Shown one piece after another: positions 18,356 through 26,963 of a DNA stretch of 64,000 nucleotides. This stretch comes from Shewanella sp. GD04112 (GTDB lineage: Bacteria; Pseudomonadota; Gammaproteobacteria; Enterobacterales; Shewanellaceae), in NCBI RefSeq assembly GCF_029835735.1, contig NZ_JAOEAL010000001.1, forward strand, positions 2,728,001 through 2,792,000, written 5' to 3'. Numbering within the stretch: position 1 is the first letter of the stretch; each line of letters starts with the position of its first letter. The position numbers and the translations under genes are program-made. A model generated the notes under the pieces. That model was not told the DNA's origin. It worked only from the letters and a program-made list of their open reading frames with translations, and ran no database searches.

Positions 18356-18895
18356 TTAACCCAACTTAAAGGCTTTTATCTTAGGTAAATGGGCGGCTAA
18401 CTGCGGGAACTTGTGAGCCTGCGTCTCATCCCATTCGATGGTGTAATAAGGCTTAAGCGCCTCGGCCGTAGCCTCACTGTCGAGCACTTCATCTACACGA
18501 GACAAAATACACATGGCTTTATGGGTATTCTTCAACCTGAATTCAGAGACACACTTATTGGCGATATCGGCATACTCTTCCGGGCGGTCAATTTTCCCTT
18601 GCATCGTCTCTTCGGGATGAAGATTGGGATTGATTAACACTGACTTTAATCCGTTTAAAAAACCAATTCGCTCAGCCCAATACGCCCCTAAGCCGACCCC
18701 GACCATTAACGGTGCGGGATCGTCGCAATACTGCATTTGCTTGGCGACTTCTTTCAATAAATGCTGCATATCATGCTTGGGATGCAAAGTGCTGTAGCTG
18801 ATAAGCCGCACATCTGGGTCAATAAACTGCAACTGACGCATTTTTTCGTGATTACCAGGGCTAGTTGCATCGAATCCATGAAGATAAAAAATCAT
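18356..18895 (-). CDS. ycfP: YcfP/UPF0227 family alpha/beta-hydrolase-like protein
   Basis: This 179-residue protein belongs to the YqiA/YcfP group of small alpha/beta-hydrolase-fold proteins; its substrate is unknown. MIFYLHGFDATSPGNHEK matches the family N-terminus and sets the start at ATG 18895. The frame is open 18 codons further upstream but that extension looks unrelated. LMVGVGLGAYWAERIG stands where a nucleophile elbow would be, but reads GxGxG without Ser, so ordinary serine esterase activity is doubtful. It follows nagZ, as in E. coli. Confidence 0.85.
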   Translation of the reverse strand: MIFYLHGFDATSPGNHEKMRQLQFIDPDVRLISYSTLHPKHDMQHLLKEVAKQMQYCDDPAPLMVGVGLGAYWAERIGFLNGLKSVLINPNLHPEETMQGKIDRPEEYADIANKCVSEFRLKNTHKAMCILSRVDEVLDSEATAEALKPYYTIEWDETQAHKFPQLAAHLPKIKAFKLG

Positions 18896-18976
18896 ATTGA
18901 GACCTTTTAACAATCTGCCAAACACGGCGCATGCTACTAACCCTAGCAAATATTCATTGCAGAACCTTGCGCTACA

Positions 18977-20005
18977 TCAAACTTTTGCCTGTTGTGCGAG
19001 CTGGATTTGCTCAGCCAGCTGCTTGGCATTTTCCCAACGGCTAGCATTTTCTAGTGCGATAGCTGTCTGCGCCGCATCGGGTTTGAGTAAACTCGCCGGA
19101 TGTTGTGGCGCCGAGGCGGGCCACACAAAGCCATTTAACAGTGACATAACGCCCGGATTATCGTTACAGACCAAAATCATATCGCAACCCGCATCCAAGG
19201 CAGCTTGAGCGCGACCTAAATAATCCCCTGCAAAGGCAGCGCCCTTCATCCCCAGATCGTCGGAGAAAATTACCCCGTTAAAGCCCAGCTCTTTGCGTAG
19301 GATCTGCTTTAACCAGTAGCTTGAAAAGCCCGCAGGATTAGGGTCAACTTTAGGATAAATGACATGGGCTGGCATAATACCCGATAATTGCCCCTTAGCA
19401 ATCAACTCTTTAAACGGCAAAATATCTTGATTAAAAATCGCCTCAGCTTCACGCTCATCGATAGGTTGCGCGATATGGGAGTCCGCCGCCACGCTACCAT
19501 GACCGGGGAAATGTTTACCCACAGCGCCCATGCCCGCCTCGGCCATACCCTCAATAAAACTCTGCGCTAATGCAATTACTTCATCGGGCTTTGCACTAAA
19601 ACTACGTTTGCCGATCACTTGGCTAATGCCATTAAGATCGAGCACAGGTGCAAAGCTTAAGTCGATATCACAGGCGAGTAATTCGATGGCCATTAAAAAG
19701 CCTAATTCACAGGCCCAACGTTTAGCGAGAACCATATCGCCCTTAGCTGCCGGCAAAATATCAGCCATGGCCGGGATCAGGGTAAATCCATCACGGAAAC
19801 GCTGTACTCGCCCGCCCTCATGGTCAACGGCAATCAAAATCTCGGGACGAATTTGGCGGATCTGTTGCACTAAGCTAATTAACTTCTCACGGCTGGAAAA
19901 ATTGCGGGAAAACAGGATCAAACCACCCACCTGCGGATGGCGCAGCATCTCGGCTTCAGCTTCGCTAACGTCTAAAGACAGCAGATCCAACATTAGATAA
20001 CTCAT
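18977..20005 (-). CDS. nagZ: Beta-N-acetylglucosaminidase NagZ
   Basis: This GH3 enzyme removes GlcNAc from 1,6-anhydro-muropeptides in the cytoplasm during cell-wall recycling and so shapes the signals for AmpC-type beta-lactamase induction. The 342-residue protein has the family motif VGKHFPGHGSVAADSH with the catalytic His-Asp pair, and FSDDLGMKGA carrying the nucleophile Asp. No signal peptide is present, as expected. It is the first gene of a pair with ycfP. Confidence 0.96.
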   Translation of the reverse strand: MSYLMLDLLSLDVSEAEAEMLRHPQVGGLILFSRNFSSREKLISLVQQIRQIRPEILIAVDHEGGRVQRFRDGFTLIPAMADILPAAKGDMVLAKRWACELGFLMAIELLACDIDLSFAPVLDLNGISQVIGKRSFSAKPDEVIALAQSFIEGMAEAGMGAVGKHFPGHGSVAADSHIAQPIDEREAEAIFNQDILPFKELIAKGQLSGIMPAHVIYPKVDPNPAGFSSYWLKQILRKELGFNGVIFSDDLGMKGAAFAGDYLGRAQAALDAGCDMILVCNDNPGVMSLLNGFVWPASAPQHPASLLKPDAAQTAIALENASRWENAKQLAEQIQLAQQAKV

Positions 20006-20389
20006 ATTTCTCCCTAAAAATTCTTATTCATACTCAAAAAATAACCATAGCGATACTGACCACTGGGTTCACAAAAATCCCCGAAAAGCGAGCCATTCGC
20101 TGTCAGACTTTGCCATAAAGCAATTATGTTGCCGATAAATTCGACATTCACCATAAGCTAATTAAGCTCAGCTTATCCGAAGTCTTTCTAATCAAAAAAA
20201 CTAATGTGAATCTTGATACTAAACTGTGGGATACTGACCTTAAACGTATCACACAAGCACATTTTGTGTGGTTGATGCCTGCAGTTTGCCAGAGTTTACG
20301 ACATAAAAACCAGCGTATTGGCGCGGTAACTGCAAAGATCTTCCACGCACAGACTAAAATAAAAATCGAGACACAACAGGACTTCAATC
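20006..20389. other. Divergent nagZ-sdaA intergenic region
   Basis: This 384-bp gap separates divergent genes and must hold both promoters. I see no convincing coding ORF; a 63-codon frame at 20206-20397 lacks a ribosome site and runs into sdaA. There is a short inverted stretch around 20156-20175 (TAAGCTAATTAAGCTCAGCTTA). No named operator is recognised. Confidence 0.5.
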
Positions 20390-21766
20390 ATGATTAGCGT
20401 ATTCGATATGTTCAAGATCGGCATTGGCCCTTCGAGTTCACACACTGTTGGCCCAATGAAAGCGGGCAAAATTTTTATGCAGCACCTTGCTGATTCGGGC
20501 CAGATTGCCCAAGTGGATGAATTAAGAGCAGAACTGTTTGGCTCACTCGGCCAAACCGGTAAAGGCCATGGCACGGGTAAAGCCGTTATTTTAGGCTTAA
20601 TGGGTGAAGATCCAGAAACCGTCGACACCGACAGCATCGATGGCATTCTAGAGCAAGTGTCTAAAAACGAGACCCTCACCCTCAGCTGCGGCAAAGTAGT
20701 CAAGTTTACCCGTGAAGACGGCATTACCTACCACAGACGTAAAACGCTCCCCGCCCATGCCAACGCCATGACACTGTATGCCTACAGCAAAGGCGAATGT
20801 ATTTTTGAGCGCACTTACTACTCTGTCGGCGGCGGGTTTATCTTAGACGAAGATGAAATCCATCAACGCAATGCCTCACCAGCATCACAAATTGAATCTG
20901 CACCTTACGATTTTAATAGCAGTGCCCAATTACTGGATTTATGTACTGAGCATGGCCTGAGCATTTCTTCCCTGATGATGGCCAACGAGCTTAGCCTCGC
21001 CAGCGAAGAAGAAGTCAAAGCAAAACTGTGGAATATCTGGCAAACCATGAAAACCTGTATCGAACGGGGTTATCAGAAGGAAGGTATTCTGCCTGGCGGT
21101 TTAAAGCTGCGCCGCCGCGCACCAGCACTCTATCGTCGTCTCAAAGCCGAAGGCCGTAACAACGTCGATCCGTTAACCGCAATGGATTGGGTCGATTTAT
21201 TCGCCCTCTCGGTGAACGAGCAAAACGCTGCCGGCGATCGCGTTGTCACCGCACCAACAAACGGCGCCGCGGGTATTATCCCTGCCGTGCTGTGCTACTA
21301 CGATACCTTCGTGCAAGAAGTCGATATCGATGTTTGCGCCCGTTACCTGCTAACCGCTGCAGCGATTGGTATTTTGTACAAGAAAAATGCCTCGATTTCG
21401 GGCGCGGAAGTCGGCTGTCAGGGCGAAGTTGGCGTAGCCTGCTCAATGGCAGCCGGCGCATTGACCGAGATCATGGGCGGTACTGTCGAACATGTTGAAA
21501 ACGCGGCCGAAATTGGCATGGAACATAACCTAGGCTTGACCTGCGATCCCGTAGGTGGCCTAGTACAAGTTCCTTGTATTGAACGTAATGCGATGGGTGC
21601 AATCAAGGCGATTAACGCATCACGCATGGCGCTGCGCGGCGACGGTAACCACAAGGTATCACTGGATAAAGTGATTAAAACCATGATGGATACAGGTAAA
21701 GATATGCGCAGTAAATACAAAGAAACCGCCAAAGGTGGCCTCGCAGTGAACATTGTTGAGTGTTAA
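20390..21766 (+). CDS. sdaA: L-serine ammonia-lyase, iron-sulfur type
   Basis: This enzyme deaminates serine to pyruvate with a [4Fe-4S] cluster. The 458-residue single-chain form contains the beta domain at the N-terminus (MISVFDMFKIGIGPSSSHTVGP) and the alpha domain with APTNGAAGIIPAVL and the cluster cysteines in GCQGEVGVACSMAAGAL, LGLTCDPVGGLVQVPCIERNA. Length fits E. coli SdaA/SdaB. Monocistronic, with a strong terminator after it. Confidence 0.96.
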   Translation: MISVFDMFKIGIGPSSSHTVGPMKAGKIFMQHLADSGQIAQVDELRAELFGSLGQTGKGHGTGKAVILGLMGEDPETVDTDSIDGILEQVSKNETLTLSCGKVVKFTREDGITYHRRKTLPAHANAMTLYAYSKGECIFERTYYSVGGGFILDEDEIHQRNASPASQIESAPYDFNSSAQLLDLCTEHGLSISSLMMANELSLASEEEVKAKLWNIWQTMKTCIERGYQKEGILPGGLKLRRRAPALYRRLKAEGRNNVDPLTAMDWVDLFALSVNEQNAAGDRVVTAPTNGAAGIIPAVLCYYDTFVQEVDIDVCARYLLTAAAIGILYKKNASISGAEVGCQGEVGVACSMAAGALTEIMGGTVEHVENAAEIGMEHNLGLTCDPVGGLVQVPCIERNAMGAIKAINASRMALRGDGNHKVSLDKVIKTMMDTGKDMRSKYKETAKGGLAVNIVEC

Positions 21767-21788
21767 TCCACTCAAACTGTTAATCGAC

Positions 21789-21817
21789 TTAACGATTTAA
21801 CGATTTAACGATTTAAC
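21789..21817. repeat. 8-bp tandem repeat (TTAACGAT)n
   Basis: TTAACGAT occurs three times in a row followed by TTAAC, between the sdaA stop and its terminator. It is a simple-sequence tract of unknown role that could vary between strains. Confidence 0.8.
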
Positions 21818-21823
21818 ACTGTC

Positions 21824-21873
21824 ATGCCGCGCTTAACCGTTCCAACCTAAACGATTAAGCGCGGCATTTGTTT
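21824..21873 (+). terminator. Intrinsic terminator after sdaA
   Basis: A 13-bp perfect stem (ATGCCGCGCTTAA / TTAAGCGCGGCAT) with an 18-base loop is followed by TTGTTT on the plus strand. Confidence 0.8.
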
Positions 21874-21893
21874 ATCTGAAAACGCATCAAAGT

Positions 21894-22631
21894 TTAGTTC
21901 GTCACCTTCATTGATGAATTCACATATTCGGCAATCACTCCTGCCCATGTTTTTTCAATTTCAGGAATAAGCTGCGCAAACGCCTGTTTTTCGGTCACCC
22001 TACGCAAATCATCGACCGCATCAGAGGTGCTCCATACCGACGCGTTGCGACTATCCTTAGCCGTCGACTCCGCTAATCCATACAAATATTCGGTGCGCAC
22101 ATCAAATAGAGCCGCCGATACGGTTGTCGTCACACTCACTTCTTTATTCTTTAGCAGCCCAAGGGAAATGACATTTAACGGCGCAAATTGCTGCTCACCC
22201 GCATGGAAAGAGGTATCGAAGGTATAAATAAGTAAGATATCCGCCTTGAGCCTTGCCGCGGCTTCCCGCAGTGATTTGATAGAATCTAACTGCTCCGGCA
22301 ATAAAATACGGTTTAACGGTGCAATCCCTGCCACCTGCGGCATTTTGGCTAGCTGAGTAAAATCGGCTTCTGTTTCGACTTCACGGGTTGTCACCACACT
22401 GTAACGCCCAGTCCCAAAACTGCTTAAACGATAGGATGCATAACCCGGCGCCTGAATACGTGCAACAGCAATATGTGCGGGGAATGTGGCAGCCGCTTGG
22501 ACTGACATCAGCGTATTAATATCCGATTCCGCCAAACTACCAATAACCACACTGCCACCGGGCGTAGTGTAGGAAGCGCAGCCTCCCAACAAGAGTAGAC
22601 TCAGTAACGCCACTTGTTTTATCTTTCTCAT
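21894..22631 (-). CDS. Outer-membrane-type lipoprotein, paralogue of the rhombotarget lipoprotein
   Basis: A 245-residue lipoprotein: the signal peptide ends in a clear lipobox LLLGGC (Cys about residue 17). ATG 22631 has GGAG just upstream. The body runs IAVARIQAP, LKADILLIYTFDTSF, VSAALFDVRTEYLYGLAEST and DLRRVTEKQAFAQLIPEIEK. These segments line up in order with VGIAFLPST, DVDVMALVSYDQ, DTAVFDMRSQK and a terminal helix in the rhombotarget lipoprotein at 56848-57695, but this copy has no GlyGly-CTERM tail. Function unknown. Confidence 0.75.
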   Translation of the reverse strand: MRKIKQVALLSLLLLGGCASYTTPGGSVVIGSLAESDINTLMSVQAAATFPAHIAVARIQAPGYASYRLSSFGTGRYSVVTTREVETEADFTQLAKMPQVAGIAPLNRILLPEQLDSIKSLREAAARLKADILLIYTFDTSFHAGEQQFAPLNVISLGLLKNKEVSVTTTVSAALFDVRTEYLYGLAESTAKDSRNASVWSTSDAVDDLRRVTEKQAFAQLIPEIEKTWAGVIAEYVNSSMKVTN

Positions 22632-23050
22632 CACAACTCCTTTATGTGAACCGCTGTTTGGCAATCGCCACTAACGCCAATTAATCGTTTAAACCTCTCC
22701 ATCAAGTATCACTAACTTACTGTTGATGAATGATTTTAACAATCCTCACCTTGAATTATCTGTGCGGTACGGTAAATCCAAAGCGATATGTGTATCCGCT
22801 CAGCGTACAAGTGATTGGATAAACTATTCTTGAATAAAAGAATCTGCCAGATTTAGAAATGTATATGGTGGTACATATACGATTAAAATGTATCCACTAA
22901 AGTAACCATTAGTACAGTGCGACAGCGGTTGATAACGACCATAAAAAAGCCCTCGTTTGAGGGCTTTTTTATGGATGAAACTTAAGAAAAATCAACTGTT
23001 CACGCCATGCAAGCGTTACGATTGTTCAAGCTTAGTATCAAAAAACTCCA
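22632..23050. other. Intergenic region with possible small-RNA gene
   Basis: The 419-bp gap contains no ORF with support. It holds an inverted repeat GTATATG / CATATAC at about 22860-22880 and a strong bidirectional terminator. The plus-strand side of that terminator has no gene to serve, so a short plus-strand RNA of up to about 200 nt could end there; no firm promoter is seen. Confidence 0.35.
22941..22972. terminator. Bidirectional intrinsic terminator
   Basis: AAAAAAGCCCTC and GAGGGCTTTTTT form a 12-bp stem with a 4-base loop. On the minus strand it ends the M14 peptidase transcript. Confidence 0.9.
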
Positions 23051-23986
23051 CTAGTTCAACGCTAACACATAGTCGATGGCACTGGTGATTGCGGCGACTT
23101 GGGCTAGATTGCACTCTGCGGGCGTGGCCGATGGGCTGTCGGGATACACTTCGGTGGTGGTGTTATAAATACAGCCCGTCACACTGCTGCATAAACCTAG
23201 CGCTTTCAATGGGTAATTGATCACCCCGTGTTGCACCACTGTCGAGCCGATAATCTCGCCCTTTTCATCGGCGGGCGCGATGTGAGTGACTTTACTCACC
23301 CCGTCGATAATCGCCTTTTGGAAGGCATCCTGCGGATTTTCGGTATCGCCTACGGCGTAAAATCCATCTGGAATGATGCCGGGGATAAAGTCTTTGCCAT
23401 CACGCGCGGCCAAGGCTGGGCGAAATTCATCTTCATCCGAGTCGGTAGTTTCATGTAAATCCACATGGACATCAAAACCTTGTGGAACGCTTGCCACAAG
23501 TGCTATCAGTGCTGCCGACTCTTCTGCAGGGCTATTAGCATAAAACGAGCGGTTTGGATCGATAGCTTTCGGGTTCCAGCGATTAATGGTCTCATAACCC
23601 CAAGGGCTCACACACACTGCCACCACTAAGTTAACCCGGCTCGCATAGAGAGCCGCGTTGTTAGCCAAAAAAGCCATGGCGCCATGCACGCCACTGGTTT
23701 CGTAGCCGTGTACGCCACCTGTGACTAAGACGGTTTTCTTGTTCGGATCGAACGTAGCAGATTTAACCGCAAACAAGGGATAACGCGCAGAGTCAATCGA
23801 TAAGGCGCCATATTGCACCACACTCAGCCCTAATTCGGTCAGTTGTGACGCCATCGCCTTTAGTGGCGTGACAACATTGTCTTGGTAAGAACGTTTAATT
23901 TGCGTGCTAGCAAACCATGCGGCCTTTTCTTCATCGCCCCATTTTTCACCGACAGTCCCGATTGGGTAAAAACTCACATTCGCCAT
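23051..23986 (-). CDS. M14-family zinc metallopeptidase / succinylglutamate-desuccinylase-like
   Basis: A 311-residue protein with no signal peptide. VTGGVHGYETSG supplies the HxxE zinc ligands and FDVHVDLHETTDSDEDEF the third ligand and neighbourhood of the active site, as in M14 carboxypeptidases; NRWNPKAIDPNRSFY matches the substrate-binding NPxGxxxNR region. The late PSATPAECNLAQVAAI segment may carry the catalytic Glu (TTTEVYP is the better candidate). The substrate is not predictable. A GNAT enzyme follows upstream on the same strand. Confidence 0.75.
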   Translation of the reverse strand: MANVSFYPIGTVGEKWGDEEKAAWFASTQIKRSYQDNVVTPLKAMASQLTELGLSVVQYGALSIDSARYPLFAVKSATFDPNKKTVLVTGGVHGYETSGVHGAMAFLANNAALYASRVNLVVAVCVSPWGYETINRWNPKAIDPNRSFYANSPAEESAALIALVASVPQGFDVHVDLHETTDSDEDEFRPALAARDGKDFIPGIIPDGFYAVGDTENPQDAFQKAIIDGVSKVTHIAPADEKGEIIGSTVVQHGVINYPLKALGLCSSVTGCIYNTTTEVYPDSPSATPAECNLAQVAAITSAIDYVLALN

Positions 23987-24041
23987 AGGTTCTCTTCTTC
24001 TGATTTTATGTTTTGGTCTTATGGTTAAAGATCGCTATACA

Positions 24042-24500
24042 TCAAAGCACGAGTTGCATTGGAATATCGCGGATCCCACCGCGCTCGCGAATATCACTTT
24101 GTGCAACAAAGCCAAAGTGCTGATAAACAGGCAGCGCATTCACCGCCGAGTTAACGGTAAAAGTGCCGGGATTCCCCTTAGCGAGACACTCAGCTTTGGC
24201 AAGCTCCCACAGCTGACGCGACAGGCCTTGCCCCTTGGCAATATCCGCCACAAATAAATGATAAAGATGACTGTTATCCTTCATCCCCACCACACCGACA
24301 AGTTCGCCAGTCTCATTAATTGCAACATGATATTGATAACCTAATGCAAAATAATGAGCCACTGACTCAACAGACATAGCGTTGACTAAGGTTTCAGCGC
24401 CCACATCTGTGCAGGTGGGAGCAATATAAACTTGTGTAAGCTGCGTGATTAATGCGCTTATCGCTTCAATATCTGTTGTAGTCGCTGCTCTGATCAGCAT
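24042..24500 (-). CDS. GNAT family N-acetyltransferase
   Basis: A 152-residue single-domain acetyltransferase. LYHLFVADIAKGQGLSRQLWELAKAECLAKG is the acetyl-CoA loop (the variant Q/R-x-x-G-x-G/A reads KGQGLS) and VNSAVNALPVYQHFGFV is the conserved motif B. ATG 24500 (MLIRAATTTDIEAI) lies six bases from AAGGA; the ATG two codons earlier is too close to it. The gene is 55 bp upstream of the M14 peptidase and may share its transcript. Confidence 0.85.
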   Translation of the reverse strand: MLIRAATTTDIEAISALITQLTQVYIAPTCTDVGAETLVNAMSVESVAHYFALGYQYHVAINETGELVGVVGMKDNSHLYHLFVADIAKGQGLSRQLWELAKAECLAKGNPGTFTVNSAVNALPVYQHFGFVAQSDIRERGGIRDIPMQLVL

Positions 24501-24637
24501 CTTCATTCCTTGATAAGTCCAGTGTGTAACTGACTTAGATTCACAATCCTAGTATTAAAAAGCCAGAACAGGGTTCTGGCTTTGGCAACAGGTTAACGGG
24601 ACTTAATATCCAGTGGATTTAAGTCCATCATCCTCGG

Positions 24638-26689
24638 TTACTTTTTCGTCCAGCTGTCCATCCAACGGAACACGTTCGCGTACCATTGTTCGAGGTTTTC
24701 TGGCTTTAAGATCCAGTGGTTTTCATCAGGGAAAATCAGCAGCTCTGATGGAATACCCTTGCGTTGCATATAGCTAAATGAGGCTAAACCTTGACCATAA
24801 GGCACACGGAAGTCCTTCTCGCCATGGATAACCAGCATTGGCGTCTTCCAGTTTTCCACATAGTTTACTGGGTTAAACTTCTCATATAAGGCTTTGTTAT
24901 CTGAGTAAGTACCGCCAAACTCATGCTCTGGGAACCATACTTCTTCGGTCACATAGTACATAGAGCGCATATCGAACAGACCCGCGTGGTTAACGAGGCA
25001 CTTAAAGCCATCGTTCCAGTTGCCTTGGATCCAGTTCATCATGTAGCCGCCGTAAGAGCCACCTAAGGCACAGGCATTTTGTGGATCGAGCCATTTTTGT
25101 TGTTGGCTCACCGCTGCCAGACCTTTTTGTAAGTCTTCTAATGGCTTACCGCCCCAATCTTGGCTGATAGAATCGGTAAAGGCTTGGCCGTAACCGGTTG
25201 AACCGTGGAAGTCCACCATCACAACGCCATAACCCGCGCCAGCCCATAACTGGGCGTTCCACCGACCACTGAAAGCGTTACCAAATGACCCCTGCGGACC
25301 ACCGTGGACTAGGTATGCAATCGGATACTTTTTGCCTTCTTGGTAGTTAGCAGGTTTGATCCAGTAACCGTAAACATCTTCGTTGTTCCAACCCTTAAAG
25401 CTAAATTGTTGGAATTCACCAAATTTGATTTCGGCCAGTTTGTCTTTGTTGACTTCAGTCAGACGTTTCAGGCCTTGGCCGTCGGTGTTGATGCGATACA
25501 GATCGCCCGGCTCAACTAAGGTTTTGCTGTCGAAGATCAGTTGATCGTCGGCGATCGCAATCAGGCTATTGCTGCCGTCACTGTAGACAGACTGCACATC
25601 ACCAAACTGAGTATTCACTTTGAAAATAGACACTTGGCCAATGTCTTGTGCCGTCACATACAGAGTACGATTGTCCGGTGCAAACATCAGTGAGCTTGGA
25701 CTTCTGTCCCACAGCGGTGCCACTTCCTTCGACTGTCCAGTGCTAGTATCACGCAGCATGATGCGGTAACGGTCAGCTTCGAAGCCGGGTTTAGTCATCG
25801 CGAGGTACGCCATGTAGCGACCATCGCTGGAGAATGTTGGTTGAGCGTCCCAGGCAATGTTATCGGCGGTTAAGTTAGTGGCTTTGCCACCGTTTACACT
25901 CACCTGCCACAGATCGTAGTTTGTCGTCCAAGCTTGATCTTTGCTTGGCGCTTTGGCGCTGTACACCACATATTTGCCATCAGGAGTGAAGGTCACTTCT
26001 TCCATACCTGAGAATGGCTTAGGTGGGGTTTCTGTGTCTAAACCTTGGGTGATGTCCACCACTTTGGTCAGCTTCTCGCCGTTAAGGACACCCACAAATA
26101 AGTGGTTACGGGCATGATCTTCCCATGTATCCCAGTGACGTACCATCAACTGCTTGTATTCACGACCCGTCGATTTACGCTCTTCTTCGGCCTTAAATTT
26201 GTCTTTTGAACAAGCTAAGTCTTTACACTCTGGGAATACACGCATGCTAAGCACGATTTGCTTACCATCGTTAGAGAGTTTGTAACCATCGATATCCAAT
26301 GGCAGATCAGAAACTTGCTGCGCTTCACCGCCCGTTAATGGCAGTTGGAACAGTTGGCTTGAACCACTGCGGCTGGCGAGGAAATAAATCGATTTGTCAT
26401 CGTTTGCGAAGCTGACATCGTGCTCAGTACCCGCAGCAGAAGTGATCTGCATCGGTTTAGCGTCCGCTTGCGTCAAATCGAGAATATATAAATCTGAGCT
26501 CGCCTCTCCCTTGTCATTAACGGTTTTCAGACCGTAGACCAATTTAGTGCCATCGTGGGACACCGCGGCTGAATGCAATTTGTTGAGTTTAACCAGCTGT
26601 TGCACAGTAAAAGGCTTAGGATCGGCCGCGTGGGCTGAGCAGGCCAAACCAGCCGCGCCAAGCGCCAATAGGAGAGGAGCTATTTTCAT
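24638..26689 (-). CDS. Exported S9 family prolyl oligopeptidase-like peptidase
   Basis: A 683-residue secreted serine peptidase that would release dipeptides or short peptides in the periplasm. The start MKIAPLLLALGAAGLACSAHA gives a classical signal peptide cut before ADPKP. A seven-bladed beta-propeller fills residues about 30-400 and the alpha/beta-hydrolase domain the rest. The catalytic Ser is in ALGGSYGGYMMNW, Asp in VIHGEKDFRVPYGQ and His in FPDENHWILKP. The ATG at 26689 is preferred to that at 26701 because it starts the signal peptide directly. Confidence 0.92.
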   Translation of the reverse strand: MKIAPLLLALGAAGLACSAHAADPKPFTVQQLVKLNKLHSAAVSHDGTKLVYGLKTVNDKGEASSDLYILDLTQADAKPMQITSAAGTEHDVSFANDDKSIYFLASRSGSSQLFQLPLTGGEAQQVSDLPLDIDGYKLSNDGKQIVLSMRVFPECKDLACSKDKFKAEEERKSTGREYKQLMVRHWDTWEDHARNHLFVGVLNGEKLTKVVDITQGLDTETPPKPFSGMEEVTFTPDGKYVVYSAKAPSKDQAWTTNYDLWQVSVNGGKATNLTADNIAWDAQPTFSSDGRYMAYLAMTKPGFEADRYRIMLRDTSTGQSKEVAPLWDRSPSSLMFAPDNRTLYVTAQDIGQVSIFKVNTQFGDVQSVYSDGSNSLIAIADDQLIFDSKTLVEPGDLYRINTDGQGLKRLTEVNKDKLAEIKFGEFQQFSFKGWNNEDVYGYWIKPANYQEGKKYPIAYLVHGGPQGSFGNAFSGRWNAQLWAGAGYGVVMVDFHGSTGYGQAFTDSISQDWGGKPLEDLQKGLAAVSQQQKWLDPQNACALGGSYGGYMMNWIQGNWNDGFKCLVNHAGLFDMRSMYYVTEEVWFPEHEFGGTYSDNKALYEKFNPVNYVENWKTPMLVIHGEKDFRVPYGQGLASFSYMQRKGIPSELLIFPDENHWILKPENLEQWYANVFRWMDSWTKK

Positions 26690-26795
26690 TGTTATATCCA
26701 TCTTTTGTTAAACACATTCGGTAGTTGTACCGAATGAACGGTCAAAACGATCATCAATCGTCTTTGTGAAGATAAGTTTGCCACACTAACGAAAC

Positions 26796-26841
26796 AAAAA
26801 CGCTCAAGCAAGCCAAAAGGCGTACTTGAGCGTATTTTTTT
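26796..26841. terminator. Terminator after class I fumarase
   Basis: ACGCTCAAG and CTTGAGCGT form a 9-bp outer stem, with a further GCC/GGC pairing in the loop. T-runs follow on both strands. It lies in the 274-bp gap between the fumarase stop and the S9 peptidase start. Confidence 0.8.
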
Positions 26842-26963
26842 GTGACAAATTGTCAGTCTGCATCGAATGGCGTCATTGAGTGCCACTCGCCGCCCTTTCC
26901 CGCTCGAATCCCGCTCAAAAAAGCGACTTTTTTGCAAGAAGGACATTCGCTTAGGCCATTTGC

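Noticed and set aside
20206..20397. 63-codon frame upstream of sdaA
   Set aside because: No ribosome site, no recognisable protein features, and it overlaps the sdaA start.
26692..26946. 84-codon frame between fumarase and the S9 peptidase
   Set aside because: It runs through the fumarase terminator and overlaps the peptidase start; composition does not look protein-like.
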